This document shows, piece after piece, positions 15,478 to 23,696 of a DNA stretch of 64,000 nucleotides. Source of the DNA: Acidobacteriaceae bacterium (GTDB taxonomy: Bacteria > Acidobacteriota > Terriglobia > Terriglobales > Acidobacteriaceae). Each line of letters begins with the position of its first letter. The first letter of the stretch is position 1. The DNA is taken from positions 124,001 through 188,000 of the forward strand of contig JAOAPC010000020.1 of NCBI GenBank assembly GCA_025462735.1. Direction: 5' to 3'. The position numbers and the translations under genes are program-made. The notes beneath the pieces were generated by a model. The model worked only from the letters and a program-made list of their open reading frames with translations, searched no databases and was not told the origin of the DNA.

Positions 15478-18400
15478 ATGTCTGCTCTCTCCTGGGCCCA
15501 TCCTTTAGTTGCCGAATGGTTTGTCAAGAAATTCGGCACGCCCACCGAGCCGCAGGAGCTTGGCTGGCCCCATATCCTGGCTGGGCGAACCACCTTGATT
15601 TCGGCGCCGACGGGCTCGGGAAAAACTCTGGCTGCCTTCCTCGCCTGCATTGACCGTCTGGTGCGCAAGGCTCTGGCCGGCGACCTGCAAGACCGTACCG
15701 AAGTTCTTTACGTCTCTCCTTTGAAGGCGCTCGGCAACGACATTCAGAAGAACCTCGAAATTCCGCTGGGTGAGATTCTGCAAATGGCTGGCGAACGCGG
15801 TCTGCTGATGCCGCAGATTCGCACTGCCGTCCGTACCGGCGATACGCTCGCACACGAGCGCCGGGCTATGCTGAAGTGCCCGCCACATATTCTGGTCACC
15901 ACGCCCGAGTCCCTCTACATCCTGCTTACTGCCGAGAAGAGTCGGGCGATTCTGCGCGACGTCGAAACCGTCATCGTCGATGAAATCCATGCCGTCGCCG
16001 ACGACAAGCGCGGCGCGCACCTGACGTTGTCTTTGGAACGATTGGAAGCGCTTACTCATAGAACTCCGGTGCGCATCGGGCTTTCAGCCACGCAAAAACC
16101 AATCGAAGATGTTGCCCATTTTCTTTCCGGCAACGGCCGCCCGGTCCCGGAGATCGTCAACATCGGTCACAAGCGGAAGCTCGATCTGGCTGTAGAAATT
16201 CCGGCGACCTTGCTCGGTCCGGTCGCAAGCAATGAGATGTGGGATGAAATTTATGACCGCATCGTCCAACTGACGGACCAGCACCGTTCGACTCTTGTCT
16301 TCGTCAACACGCGGCGTTTGGTGGAGCGGGTGGCGCACAACCTGGCAGAGCGGCTTGGTGAAGAAAACGTAGGGGCGCATCATGGCAGCCTGTCGCGTAG
16401 ATTGCGGCTCGAAGCAGAAAGAAAGCTGAAAGAAGGAAAAATCAAGGTCCTGGTCGCAACCGCCTCTCTGGAACTTGGAATTGACATTGGCACCGTCGAT
16501 TTAGTGATTCAGATCAGCTCGCCCCGGGCGATTGCTGTAGCGCTCCAAAGAGTTGGACGCTCCGGTCACTGGCGCGGCGCGGTCCCCAAAGGACGGCTTT
16601 TTGTCACCACTAGAGATGACCTGTTGGAGTGTGCGGCGCTGGTTCGCGCTATCCGCCAGGGAGACTTGGACCGGCTGATCATTCCGGATTCACCCCTGGA
16701 CATTTTGGCACAGCAAATTGTGGCCACCTGCACGACCAGCGGTGGCCATGTGGGTCGAACATTTGCGACAAGCAGCGGCAATGGCCGTGTGGCTCGGACA
16801 TTCTTGTCCGAGCTCGGTGGGGGAACAGATGAGTCTGCCCCGACCGCGGTGTTGTTGGCCCCCGACCAGCCCTCAGAAGATCCTGGCTGGGACGAGGGCG
16901 AACTGTTCGCCCTAGTCAAGCGTGCTTACCCTTACCGCAATCTTTCGCGTGAGCTTTTCGATTCCATCGTCGAAATGCTCTCTGAAGGGATTGCCGCGCG
17001 CCGGGGAAGATACGGCGCATATCTGCATCACGATCGTGTGAACCGTAAACTGCGAGCGCGTCGTGGAGCACGTCTGGCCGCGATCACCAGCGGCGGAGCC
17101 ATTCCGGAAACTGCTTTGTTCACCGTGGTCGCTGAGCCCGAGGGCGGGATCGTGGGGACGCTCGACGAAGATTTTGCGGTTGAGAGCAACGCAGGCGACA
17201 TCGTGCTGCTGGGTAACACCTCATGGCGAATTCGCCGCGTAGAGGGCAAGTCTGGACGCGTGCTCGTAGAAGATGCGCATGGAGCGCCACCGAGCGTTCC
17301 TTTCTGGCTCGGGGAAGCGCCCGCACGCACCCAGGAGCTCTCGTTACACGTGGCGGAATTGCGCCGGGAAATTAGTGAGCGCCTCCCGGGGGTTTCTCCG
17401 GTCGCGCTCTCGCCCAAATCACCGCCAGTTGCCGAGACTATTTCCTGGCTCGCCAAAGAATGCGGCGTGGACGAATCCGGCGCGACTCAAGCCATGCAAT
17501 ACATCCTTGAAGGTCGCGCGGTTCTTGGGCACGTTCCTACGCAAAGCACAATTATTGCCGAGCGCTTCTTCGATGAAGGCGGCGGCATGCAGTTGGTCAT
17601 TCACGCTCCATTTGGCGCTCGCATCAACAAAGCCTGGGGACTAGCGTTGCGCAAGCGTTTTTGCCGCAGCTTCAATTTTGAGTTGCAGGCGGCAGCTACA
17701 GACAACGGCCTGAACATTGCCCTCGCGGAGCAGCACAGTTTTCCTCTGGCTGACGTTTTTCATTTTCTGAATCCGGAAACCGTTCAGTCCGTCCTCGAAC
17801 AAGCCGCCCTCGATTCACCCATTTTCGGAACGCGCTGGCGCTGGGATGCGAACCGCTCGCTGGCGCTTCTCCGCTTTCAGGGCGGCAAGAAAGTTCCGCC
17901 GCAAATTCAACGCATTCGCTCAGACGATTTGCTGGCTTCAGTCTTTCCAGACGTGGCGGCCTGTCAAGAAAATATAGAAGGAGACATTCAGATACCCGAC
18001 CATCCGCTGGTGAAGGAAGTCATGAAAGACGTTCTCACCGAGGCCATGGATATCGAAGGCGTGCGCGAATTACTGCGCGGTATGGAAGATGGACGGATCC
18101 GCTGCATTGCCGTGGACACGCCAGTGCCGTCGCAGTTCTCGCACGAAATTCTCAACGCGAATCCGTACGCATATCTAGATGATGCGCCGCTTGAAGAGCG
18201 TCGTGCGCGCGCCGTCGAAATGCGACGAATTCTGCCTGAGTCGGTTTTGGAAGAAGTCGGAAAGCTCGATCCAGCCGCAATCGAACAAGTCCGGGAAGAG
18301 GCTTGGCCGGATGTGCGCGATGCCGATGAACTGCATGATGTGCTGCACACGTTGTTTGCTCTGCCGACGCCAATGTGGGGACAGCCGCCCTCGGCTGTCC

Positions 18401-20010
18401 AGTTCAGCGGAACTGAACAATGCCTTTCTTCAGGGACAGACGAAGACCGTCGAGCGCTGCTCGACCGTACAGCCGATGGCGGCTGTCCCCACGTGTTCTC
18501 GGCGACCTCGGGTTGGGTTCATTACTTCGACCGCCTTCGTCAAGTGAATCGGGCTGTTCTGGGCAGAAGTGGCGACCGGAGCTATTGGGTTGCAGCCGAA
18601 AGGACGGGCGCATTCTCGGCCGTTTTCCCAGATGCCGCGTTCGAAACCGTTCCGCCGGAGATTTCTCAGAACGCGCTTACTCGAGATGACGCCCTCCTCG
18701 CGATGGTCACGGGCTGGATGGGACATTTGGGTCCGGCGACCACTCCAGCTCTCGGAGAACTATTAGGAGTTCCCGCATCGGAGACTGAGAAGTCGCTTCT
18801 GCGCATGGAGGCCAGCGGCGCGATCCTCCGCGGAAAATTCACTGATCCTCGCATGCAGGAAACAGAGTGGTGCGACCGTCGTCTCTTAGCGCGGATTCAC
18901 CGTCTCACCGTCGCGACTCTTCGTAAGCAGATTGAGCCAGTCACCCCTGCGCAGTTTATGCGCTGGCTGCTGCGCTGGCAGCATGTCGCGCCGGAAGCCC
19001 AAGTGCAAGGTGAGCGTGCGACCTTGGAAGTATTGCGTCAGCTCGAAGGTTTCGAAATTCCCGCGAATGCCTGGGAACGGCAGGTTCTTGCCAAACGCAT
19101 CGCCGACTACGATCCCAAATGGCTCGACCAGCTTTGCCTGACTGGCGCCGTCGGCTGGGGAAGATTGTCGCCGCATCCGGCGACCTTAGTAACCAATAAC
19201 GGAACGAACAACGGAACGCAGTCTACTCGCCGGCGGGTGATTCCGACCAGCGTTGCTCCGATCACGTTCTTCATCCGCGCAGAAGCCGATTGGATGATGC
19301 AACACGCTTCGTTGAAAGATGCGCAGGGACTCAGTCCCGTGGCAACTCAAGTTTTTGACCTGTTACGCCAGCGCGGCGCTTCGTTTTTCGCTGACATCGT
19401 CCGCGCGACCGGCAAATTGAAGGCAGAAATTGAAACTGGATTATGGGAACTGGTCGCAGCCGGCCTTGTGACCGCAGATGGTTTCGACAATCTTCGAGCT
19501 CTGATTGATCCTAAACGCCGCGCCGGGCAAGGGCACGGTAAAGCCGCGCGTCCGCGGCACAGCGCAGGACGTTGGGCGATCTTGCACGCCGACTCTGCCG
19601 TGGAGCACGAGCGCAGAGCGGAAGCCGTATGCTGGATGCTCCTGAAGCGCTACGGCGTGGTCTTCCGTGATCTCCTTGTCCGAGAAAGTAATTTGCCCAA
19701 GTGGCGCGAACTGCAGCTTGCTTTTCGGCGATTGGAAGCCCGCGGCGAAATTCGCGGCGGTCGCTTCGTCGACGGGTTCTTGGGCGAGCAATTCGCTCTG
19801 CCGGTAGCGGTCGAGTCCCTGCGCGCAACTCGTAAAATGCCGACCACTGGCGACATGGTCACGATTTCGGCGGCCGATCCTTTGAATCTTGTGGGAGTGG
19901 TCGTCCCGGGTGAAAGAGTTCCAGCTATCTCTGGAAGGTCAGTGACTTACCGCGATGGCGTTGCGATGGAACCCGAGTCGCCCCTGCAAGCCAGGGTCGC
20001 GGCTCTGTAA
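15478..20010 (+). CDS. lhr: Large Lhr-type superfamily 2 helicase with two repeat-derived inserts
   Basis: A long ATP-dependent 3'-5' helicase implicated in DNA repair. At 1510 residues it is close to full-length E. coli Lhr (about 1538) and much longer than Lhr-core proteins. Motifs in order: I SAPTGSGKTLAAFL (about 37-50), Ia YVSPLKALGNDI, II VDEIHAV, III SATQKPIEDVAHFL, IV LVFVNTRRLVERVA, V VATASLELGIDIG and VI ALQRVGRSGHWRG. These are followed by winged-helix and Lhr-specific beta-barrel regions. The C-terminal half has the DUF4175/AlkZ-like winged-helix repeats typical of long Lhr. Two stretches, at about 421-450 and 966-1005, are encoded by palindromic repeats found elsewhere in the window and look inserted. 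It is divergent from vapBC, with no strong ribosome site. The phosphoesterase often paired with lhr is absent. Confidence 0.95.
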   Translation: MSALSWAHPLVAEWFVKKFGTPTEPQELGWPHILAGRTTLISAPTGSGKTLAAFLACIDRLVRKALAGDLQDRTEVLYVSPLKALGNDIQKNLEIPLGEILQMAGERGLLMPQIRTAVRTGDTLAHERRAMLKCPPHILVTTPESLYILLTAEKSRAILRDVETVIVDEIHAVADDKRGAHLTLSLERLEALTHRTPVRIGLSATQKPIEDVAHFLSGNGRPVPEIVNIGHKRKLDLAVEIPATLLGPVASNEMWDEIYDRIVQLTDQHRSTLVFVNTRRLVERVAHNLAERLGEENVGAHHGSLSRRLRLEAERKLKEGKIKVLVATASLELGIDIGTVDLVIQISSPRAIAVALQRVGRSGHWRGAVPKGRLFVTTRDDLLECAALVRAIRQGDLDRLIIPDSPLDILAQQIVATCTTSGGHVGRTFATSSGNGRVARTFLSELGGGTDESAPTAVLLAPDQPSEDPGWDEGELFALVKRAYPYRNLSRELFDSIVEMLSEGIAARRGRYGAYLHHDRVNRKLRARRGARLAAITSGGAIPETALFTVVAEPEGGIVGTLDEDFAVESNAGDIVLLGNTSWRIRRVEGKSGRVLVEDAHGAPPSVPFWLGEAPARTQELSLHVAELRREISERLPGVSPVALSPKSPPVAETISWLAKECGVDESGATQAMQYILEGRAVLGHVPTQSTIIAERFFDEGGGMQLVIHAPFGARINKAWGLALRKRFCRSFNFELQAAATDNGLNIALAEQHSFPLADVFHFLNPETVQSVLEQAALDSPIFGTRWRWDANRSLALLRFQGGKKVPPQIQRIRSDDLLASVFPDVAACQENIEGDIQIPDHPLVKEVMKDVLTEAMDIEGVRELLRGMEDGRIRCIAVDTPVPSQFSHEILNANPYAYLDDAPLEERRARAVEMRRILPESVLEEVGKLDPAAIEQVREEAWPDVRDADELHDVLHTLFALPTPMWGQPPSAVQFSGTEQCLSSGTDEDRRALLDRTADGGCPHVFSATSGWVHYFDRLRQVNRAVLGRSGDRSYWVAAERTGAFSAVFPDAAFETVPPEISQNALTRDDALLAMVTGWMGHLGPATTPALGELLGVPASETEKSLLRMEASGAILRGKFTDPRMQETEWCDRRLLARIHRLTVATLRKQIEPVTPAQFMRWLLRWQHVAPEAQVQGERATLEVLRQLEGFEIPANAWERQVLAKRIADYDPKWLDQLCLTGAVGWGRLSPHPATLVTNNGTNNGTQSTRRRVIPTSVAPITFFIRAEADWMMQHASLKDAQGLSPVATQVFDLLRQRGASFFADIVRATGKLKAEIETGLWELVAAGLVTADGFDNLRALIDPKRRAGQGHGKAARPRHSAGRWAILHADSAVEHERRAEAVCWMLLKRYGVVFRDLLVRESNLPKWRELQLAFRRLEARGEIRGGRFVDGFLGEQFALPVAVESLRATRKMPTTGDMVTISAADPLNLVGVVVPGERVPAISGRSVTYRDGVAMEPESPLQARVAAL
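16741..16830. repeat. Palindromic repeat insert 1 inside lhr
   Basis: CTCGGACA-TTCT-TGTCCGAG (16793-16812), preceded by GTGTGG, matches the reverse strand of the intergenic palindrome at 9617-9634 and its flank. Just upstream, TGTGGGTCGAACATTTGCGA (from 16750) looks like a decayed second copy. Together they encode about 30 residues (around GRVARTFLSELGGG) in a region where Lhr proteins are variable. Confidence 0.78.
18375..18492. repeat. MITE-like insert 2 inside lhr, 15-nt perfect terminal inverted repeats
   Basis: GTGGGGACAGCCGCC (18375-18389) is exactly inverted at 18478-18492. Three smaller hairpins are nested inside: GGACAGCCG with CGGCTGTCC (18379-18400), GTTCAG with CTGAAC (18402-18418), and GTCGAGC-GCT-GCTCGAC (18449-18465). 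The 118-nt unit is read through without a stop as about 40 residues (PMWGQPPSAVQFSG and onward, ending GGCPHVFS). Confidence 0.88.
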
Positions 20011-20017
20011 CAAAAAA

Positions 20018-20058
20018 TATCGGGAACTTGTTGAGGGGGGTCCTCCAAGCTCCCGATA
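20018..20058. terminator. Hairpin after lhr, possible terminator
   Basis: TATCGGGAACTTG (20018-20030) pairs with CAAGCTCCCGATA (20046-20058) at 12 of 13 positions around a 15-nt loop, beginning 8 nt after the lhr stop. No T-run follows, so termination efficiency is doubtful. It lies between convergent genes. Confidence 0.5.
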
Positions 20059-20207
20059 GCTATCCGTCTGGCTAAAAAAGAAAATAGCGCTTCCCCACGC
20101 TATACCTGACGACCAGCGCAAGCAGCTTCACATGGAATTTGCGATTTCCTGTTGCAGCCCACATCTTTGTTACGAATTCGGAACAGAAACTCGGGCTATC
20201 GATCCCG

Positions 20208-21122
20208 TTAACTGGCAGGGATTTGTATTTTCAACAATATGGCGGGATTAATGTAAACGCCTTGCCACCGGATGGCCAAGTGAAGGTGGGGTCCGCTGGC
20301 GCGTCCTGTTCCACCGCTCAAAGCGATCAGATCGCCGGAGCGCACTTCCTCGCCTTCTTTTACCTTGAATTCCGACAAGTGCAGGTACAGACTCAGCAAT
20401 CCTTGCCCGTGGTCGATCACAACGCAGTTGCCTTCGAAGAACATTGGCCGGGCGAGGAGTACGACTCCATCGTTGATCGCGTGTACCGGCGTTCCGGGCC
20501 CCACCGCAAAATCTAGCCCCTGATGTCTGCTCTGAACTTTCTCATTGAAGACTCTTGCTGTTCCGAATACGTCCGAAACCGGAGCTGACACCGGCGCGAC
20601 AAATCGTCCGGCCCAGAGCCGCTGAGCGCTCACCGCTTCAAAAACCTTCGCTTTTACGCCCTTATCGGCCGAAATTGCGGTGAGCTGTTCATGGCTCGGC
20701 TCGGTATATTGTTTGGACACTTTGACCGTGATCTTGGGATACGTGGCGCCGACAATTTTGATTTTGCGCACAACTTCAGCGGTTCGGCCGTTCGCGAACG
20801 TCTCCGTAACTCGCAGATCATACGCCCCGGGGACTGTTGTTAACGAGATGCCTCCCAGCCCATACCAAACTTTGTCTGTAGCCGAATAAGAAAAATTGAT
20901 GCTGTGCTCCATCCATGCAGCTGAAACCGCGTGCAGTTTTGCGGGTGCCTTGACTTCAAATAAAACCGGCGACCCATTAGTCAGGCTGATCGGCTGCCAG
21001 TTCAAATCAGGAACTTGGTGAGTACGCCCCTGGCCTCCTACACCCATGGCCGCTAAACCTATTAATAAGACCGCAAGCTGGCGCCTCCACTTGCCGGGAA
21101 CTTGCATTAGAGAAAAAGTCAT
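20208..21122 (-). CDS. Secreted M23 (LytM-type) peptidoglycan endopeptidase
   Basis: Probably cuts peptide cross-links in the cell wall or regulates amidases. The 304-residue protein has a signal peptide or anchor (about residues 14-32). An Ig-like beta domain spans about 45-130 (PISLTNGSPVLFEVKAPAKLHAVSAAWME; GAYDLRVTETFANG). The C-terminal LytM domain at about 170-300 has its zinc ligands intact: RHQGLDFAV (H..D) and GPHLHLAI (HxH), with VVIDHGQGLLSLYLHLSEFKVKEGEEV between. All four ligands are present, so an active enzyme is expected, unlike the degenerate EnvC/NlpD group. It converges with lhr and diverges from the histidine kinase gene. Confidence 0.9.
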   Translation of the reverse strand: MTFSLMQVPGKWRRQLAVLLIGLAAMGVGGQGRTHQVPDLNWQPISLTNGSPVLFEVKAPAKLHAVSAAWMEHSINFSYSATDKVWYGLGGISLTTVPGAYDLRVTETFANGRTAEVVRKIKIVGATYPKITVKVSKQYTEPSHEQLTAISADKGVKAKVFEAVSAQRLWAGRFVAPVSAPVSDVFGTARVFNEKVQSRHQGLDFAVGPGTPVHAINDGVVLLARPMFFEGNCVVIDHGQGLLSLYLHLSEFKVKEGEEVRSGDLIALSGGTGRASGPHLHLAIRWQGVYINPAILLKIQIPAS

Positions 21123-21183
21123 TTACTTAGTGGTAATCAGGAAAACCCTGTATGGCTAAAAGTGAGCTTCTGCCCGACTATGG

Positions 21184-22191
21184 ATGGCGATGTCTGTGTC
21201 CAGAGGGCCCACGCCAAACTTGTCTCATCTGTCAGCTTACCCTGATAAGACGGAGAAAAAAAGTCTTAGTCAATTGGCATCTGAACTAGTTGCCAAGAGT
21301 GATCAACTTTCTGCCGCTCTGGAGCAAAACGCAGCCAGCGAACTTGAGCGCATCAAGGTCGAGCAACAACTTCGCGCCGCCAATGAGCAACTGGATCTCA
21401 AAATTCAGGAGCGGACATCGGAACTTACGCTGGCCAATGAGCTGTTGCATGCCGAAATCCAAAGGCGTGTGCAGACGGAAGAGATGTTGCGAAAGCTCTC
21501 AGCTCGCATCCTCACCCTGCAGGATGAGGAACGTCGCCGTTTGGGCCGCGAACTGCACGACAGCGCCGGTCAATTGCTAGCGGCGCTCCACATTAATCTG
21601 GGAGTCATCGCGCAGCAGACTCAAGGCGATCCCTGCCTCTCTGCCAAGGTTGCCGACAGCGCCGCATTGGCCGATCAGGTGATTTCTGAAATCAGAACAC
21701 TCTCCTATCTCCTCCATCCGCCAATGCTTGATGAGACAGGGCTCGCCGGCGCGCTCGAGTGGTACGCGCGCGGATTCAGTGACCGCAGCAAGATCTCGGT
21801 GAAATTGGATATAGATCCCGCGCTCCCGCGTTTCCCAACCGAAGTTGAGACCACTATTTTCCGAATCGTTCAGGAGTCGCTGGTCAACATTCACCGCCAT
21901 TCCGGGAGCCGCACCGCGTTCCTTTCGTTGCGATCTGATTCCGATGGTGCCGTCCTGACGATTCGGGATGAAGGCTGCGGCATTCCATCCGAGGTTCTCA
22001 AAAGCGTCGAAGATGGTGGGGCTAATATCGGAGTCGGGATCGGGGGCATGCGGGAGCGGGCCCGGCAGCTCCGCGGCTCCATCAGTATTCGAAGCGCAAA
22101 TCCCGGCACTCTTGTCGAAGTCAATTTGCCAGTGCTGAGATCCGCCGCTTCTGCGACTGCCGTCGCGGCGCGGCGCAAAGCAGCAAGATAA
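21184..22191 (+). CDS. Cytoplasmic sensor histidine kinase, NarL/HisKA_3 family (orphan)
   Basis: Autophosphorylates on His and would pass phosphate to a response regulator. The 335-residue protein has no transmembrane segment. Residues about 20-110 form a long coiled coil (SQLASELVAKSDQLSAALEQNAASELERIKVEQQLRAANEQLDLKI). The HisKA_3 box follows, with the phosphoacceptor H125 in RRRLGRELHDSAGQLLAALHINL. The ATPase domain has the N box ESLVNIHRHSGSRTA, the G1 box DEGCGIP and the G2 box GVGIGGMRERARQLRGS. No response regulator is adjacent. The start at ATG 21184 has no clear ribosome site, and ATG 21190 is equally possible. The input signal is unknown; the coiled coil may join to a partner sensor. 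Confidence 0.88.
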   Translation: MAMSVSRGPTPNLSHLSAYPDKTEKKSLSQLASELVAKSDQLSAALEQNAASELERIKVEQQLRAANEQLDLKIQERTSELTLANELLHAEIQRRVQTEEMLRKLSARILTLQDEERRRLGRELHDSAGQLLAALHINLGVIAQQTQGDPCLSAKVADSAALADQVISEIRTLSYLLHPPMLDETGLAGALEWYARGFSDRSKISVKLDIDPALPRFPTEVETTIFRIVQESLVNIHRHSGSRTAFLSLRSDSDGAVLTIRDEGCGIPSEVLKSVEDGGANIGVGIGGMRERARQLRGSISIRSANPGTLVEVNLPVLRSAASATAVAARRKAAR

Positions 22192-22310
22192 ATACGCGCC
22201 GGCCGCTTTGGTCTTTTCTCATCCCTCTGTGCTAGTATTACCGCGCAAAACAGCTTTACCAAAAGTTTTTGTATTCGCCGGGCGCAGCTGGCTCATCTTA
22301 GCGGAGCGAG

Positions 22311-23561
22311 ATGAAAGACACTTTGGGAGTCCTGCTGGCGGGAGGAGCAGGGGAGCGGCTCTATCCCCTGACCCGCGACCGCGCCAAACCGGCAGTAACT
22401 TTCGGCGGAATCTATCGCATTATCGATATCACCCTTTCCAACTGCATTAACTCCGACCTGCGCCGGGTTTATATTCTCACCCAGTACAAAGCTCTTTCAC
22501 TGAACCGGCACATCCGCGAAGGCTGGAATATGGTTGCCCGCGAATTGGGGGACTTCATTGAGGTACTGCCGCCGATGAAGCGCGTCAGTGACCAGTGGTA
22601 TCAGGGTACGGCGGATGCGGTTTACCAGAATATTTATTCCATCGGCTCCGAGCAGCCCCGCTATGTTCTGATTCTCTCGGGCGACCACATCTACAAAATG
22701 AATTACGACCTCATGCTGCGTCAGCATATTGACTCAGCTGCGGACGTGACCATTGCCACCATTCAGATCGAACCGGAAGAAACTTACCGCTTCGGGGTGA
22801 TGTCGGTCGATTCGGACAATCGCGTCACCGGATTCGAAGAGAAACCCACGGCCACAAAAATTCGAGTCCCAGGTAATCCGGACCGGGTGCCGGCGTCAAT
22901 GGGTGTTTATCTTTTCAACACCGACGTTCTCATTCCGGTTCTGCTGAAAGACGCCGAGGACGAGCACTCCAGTCATGATTTTGGCAAAGACATTCTGCCG
23001 AAAATGGCGGACGACTACCGGGTGTATGGCTTCGATTTTGTAGATGAGAACAAGAAGGAAGCGCTTTATTGGCGCGATGTCGGGACCCTCGAAGCGTATT
23101 ACGAAGCCAATATGGACGTGGTTTCGGTCTCGCCGGTTTTCAACCTTTATGATTCGGCGTGGCCCATTCGCACTCACCAGAGACAATATCCTCCAGCCAA
23201 GTTTGTATTTGAGGAACAGGGCCGCACCGGGCAGGCCCTGGACTCGATCGTCTCAATGGGCTGCATCGTCTCCGGCGGCACCGTGCGATATAGCGTGCTT
23301 TCACCCGACGTGCGCGTGAACTCCTATACAGAAGTCGACTCCAGCATTCTTTTCTCCCATGTAAACGTGGGACGCCATTGCCGCATTCGCCGTTCCATTA
23401 TTGATCGTGACGTGCACATTCCCGAGGGCACCACAATTGGCTTCGATCCGGAAGCTGACCGGCAGAAATATTTTGTGACCGAGAGCGGCATAACCGTTGT
23501 CACCCGCGACTATTCGCTATTCGAAAATCCGGTAACAGTGGACTATTTCACCAGCGAATAG
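22311..23561 (+). CDS. glgC: Glucose-1-phosphate adenylyltransferase
   Basis: Makes ADP-glucose from ATP and glucose-1-phosphate, the committed step of bacterial glycogen synthesis, usually under allosteric control. At 416 residues it is typical. The nucleotide-binding N-terminus is clear (LLAGGAGERLYPLTRDRAKPAVTFGGIYRIIDITLSN), as are WYQGTADAVYQN, ILSGDHIYKMNY, VTGFEEKP and the active-site YWRDVGTLEAYYEANMD. The C-terminal left-handed beta-helix (GTVRYSVLSPDVRVNSYTEVDSSILFSHVNVGRHCRIRRSIID) is present. A GGAGCGAG ribosome site precedes the ATG. No glgA, glgB or glgP lies in the window, so it is isolated from other glycogen genes. Confidence 0.96.
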   Translation: MKDTLGVLLAGGAGERLYPLTRDRAKPAVTFGGIYRIIDITLSNCINSDLRRVYILTQYKALSLNRHIREGWNMVARELGDFIEVLPPMKRVSDQWYQGTADAVYQNIYSIGSEQPRYVLILSGDHIYKMNYDLMLRQHIDSAADVTIATIQIEPEETYRFGVMSVDSDNRVTGFEEKPTATKIRVPGNPDRVPASMGVYLFNTDVLIPVLLKDAEDEHSSHDFGKDILPKMADDYRVYGFDFVDENKKEALYWRDVGTLEAYYEANMDVVSVSPVFNLYDSAWPIRTHQRQYPPAKFVFEEQGRTGQALDSIVSMGCIVSGGTVRYSVLSPDVRVNSYTEVDSSILFSHVNVGRHCRIRRSIIDRDVHIPEGTTIGFDPEADRQKYFVTESGITVVTRDYSLFENPVTVDYFTSE

Positions 23562-23696
23562 AAATCCGTCTGCGCTCCTAACCTGGCACTGAATTCATTC
23601 CATCCTCTTACCAAGGTAACTATCCGGTAATCTCGCGCTCTGGCAGTATTTAATCTGGAATTAATTACGGAAACCAGGTTTCACTGAGGGAAACTC

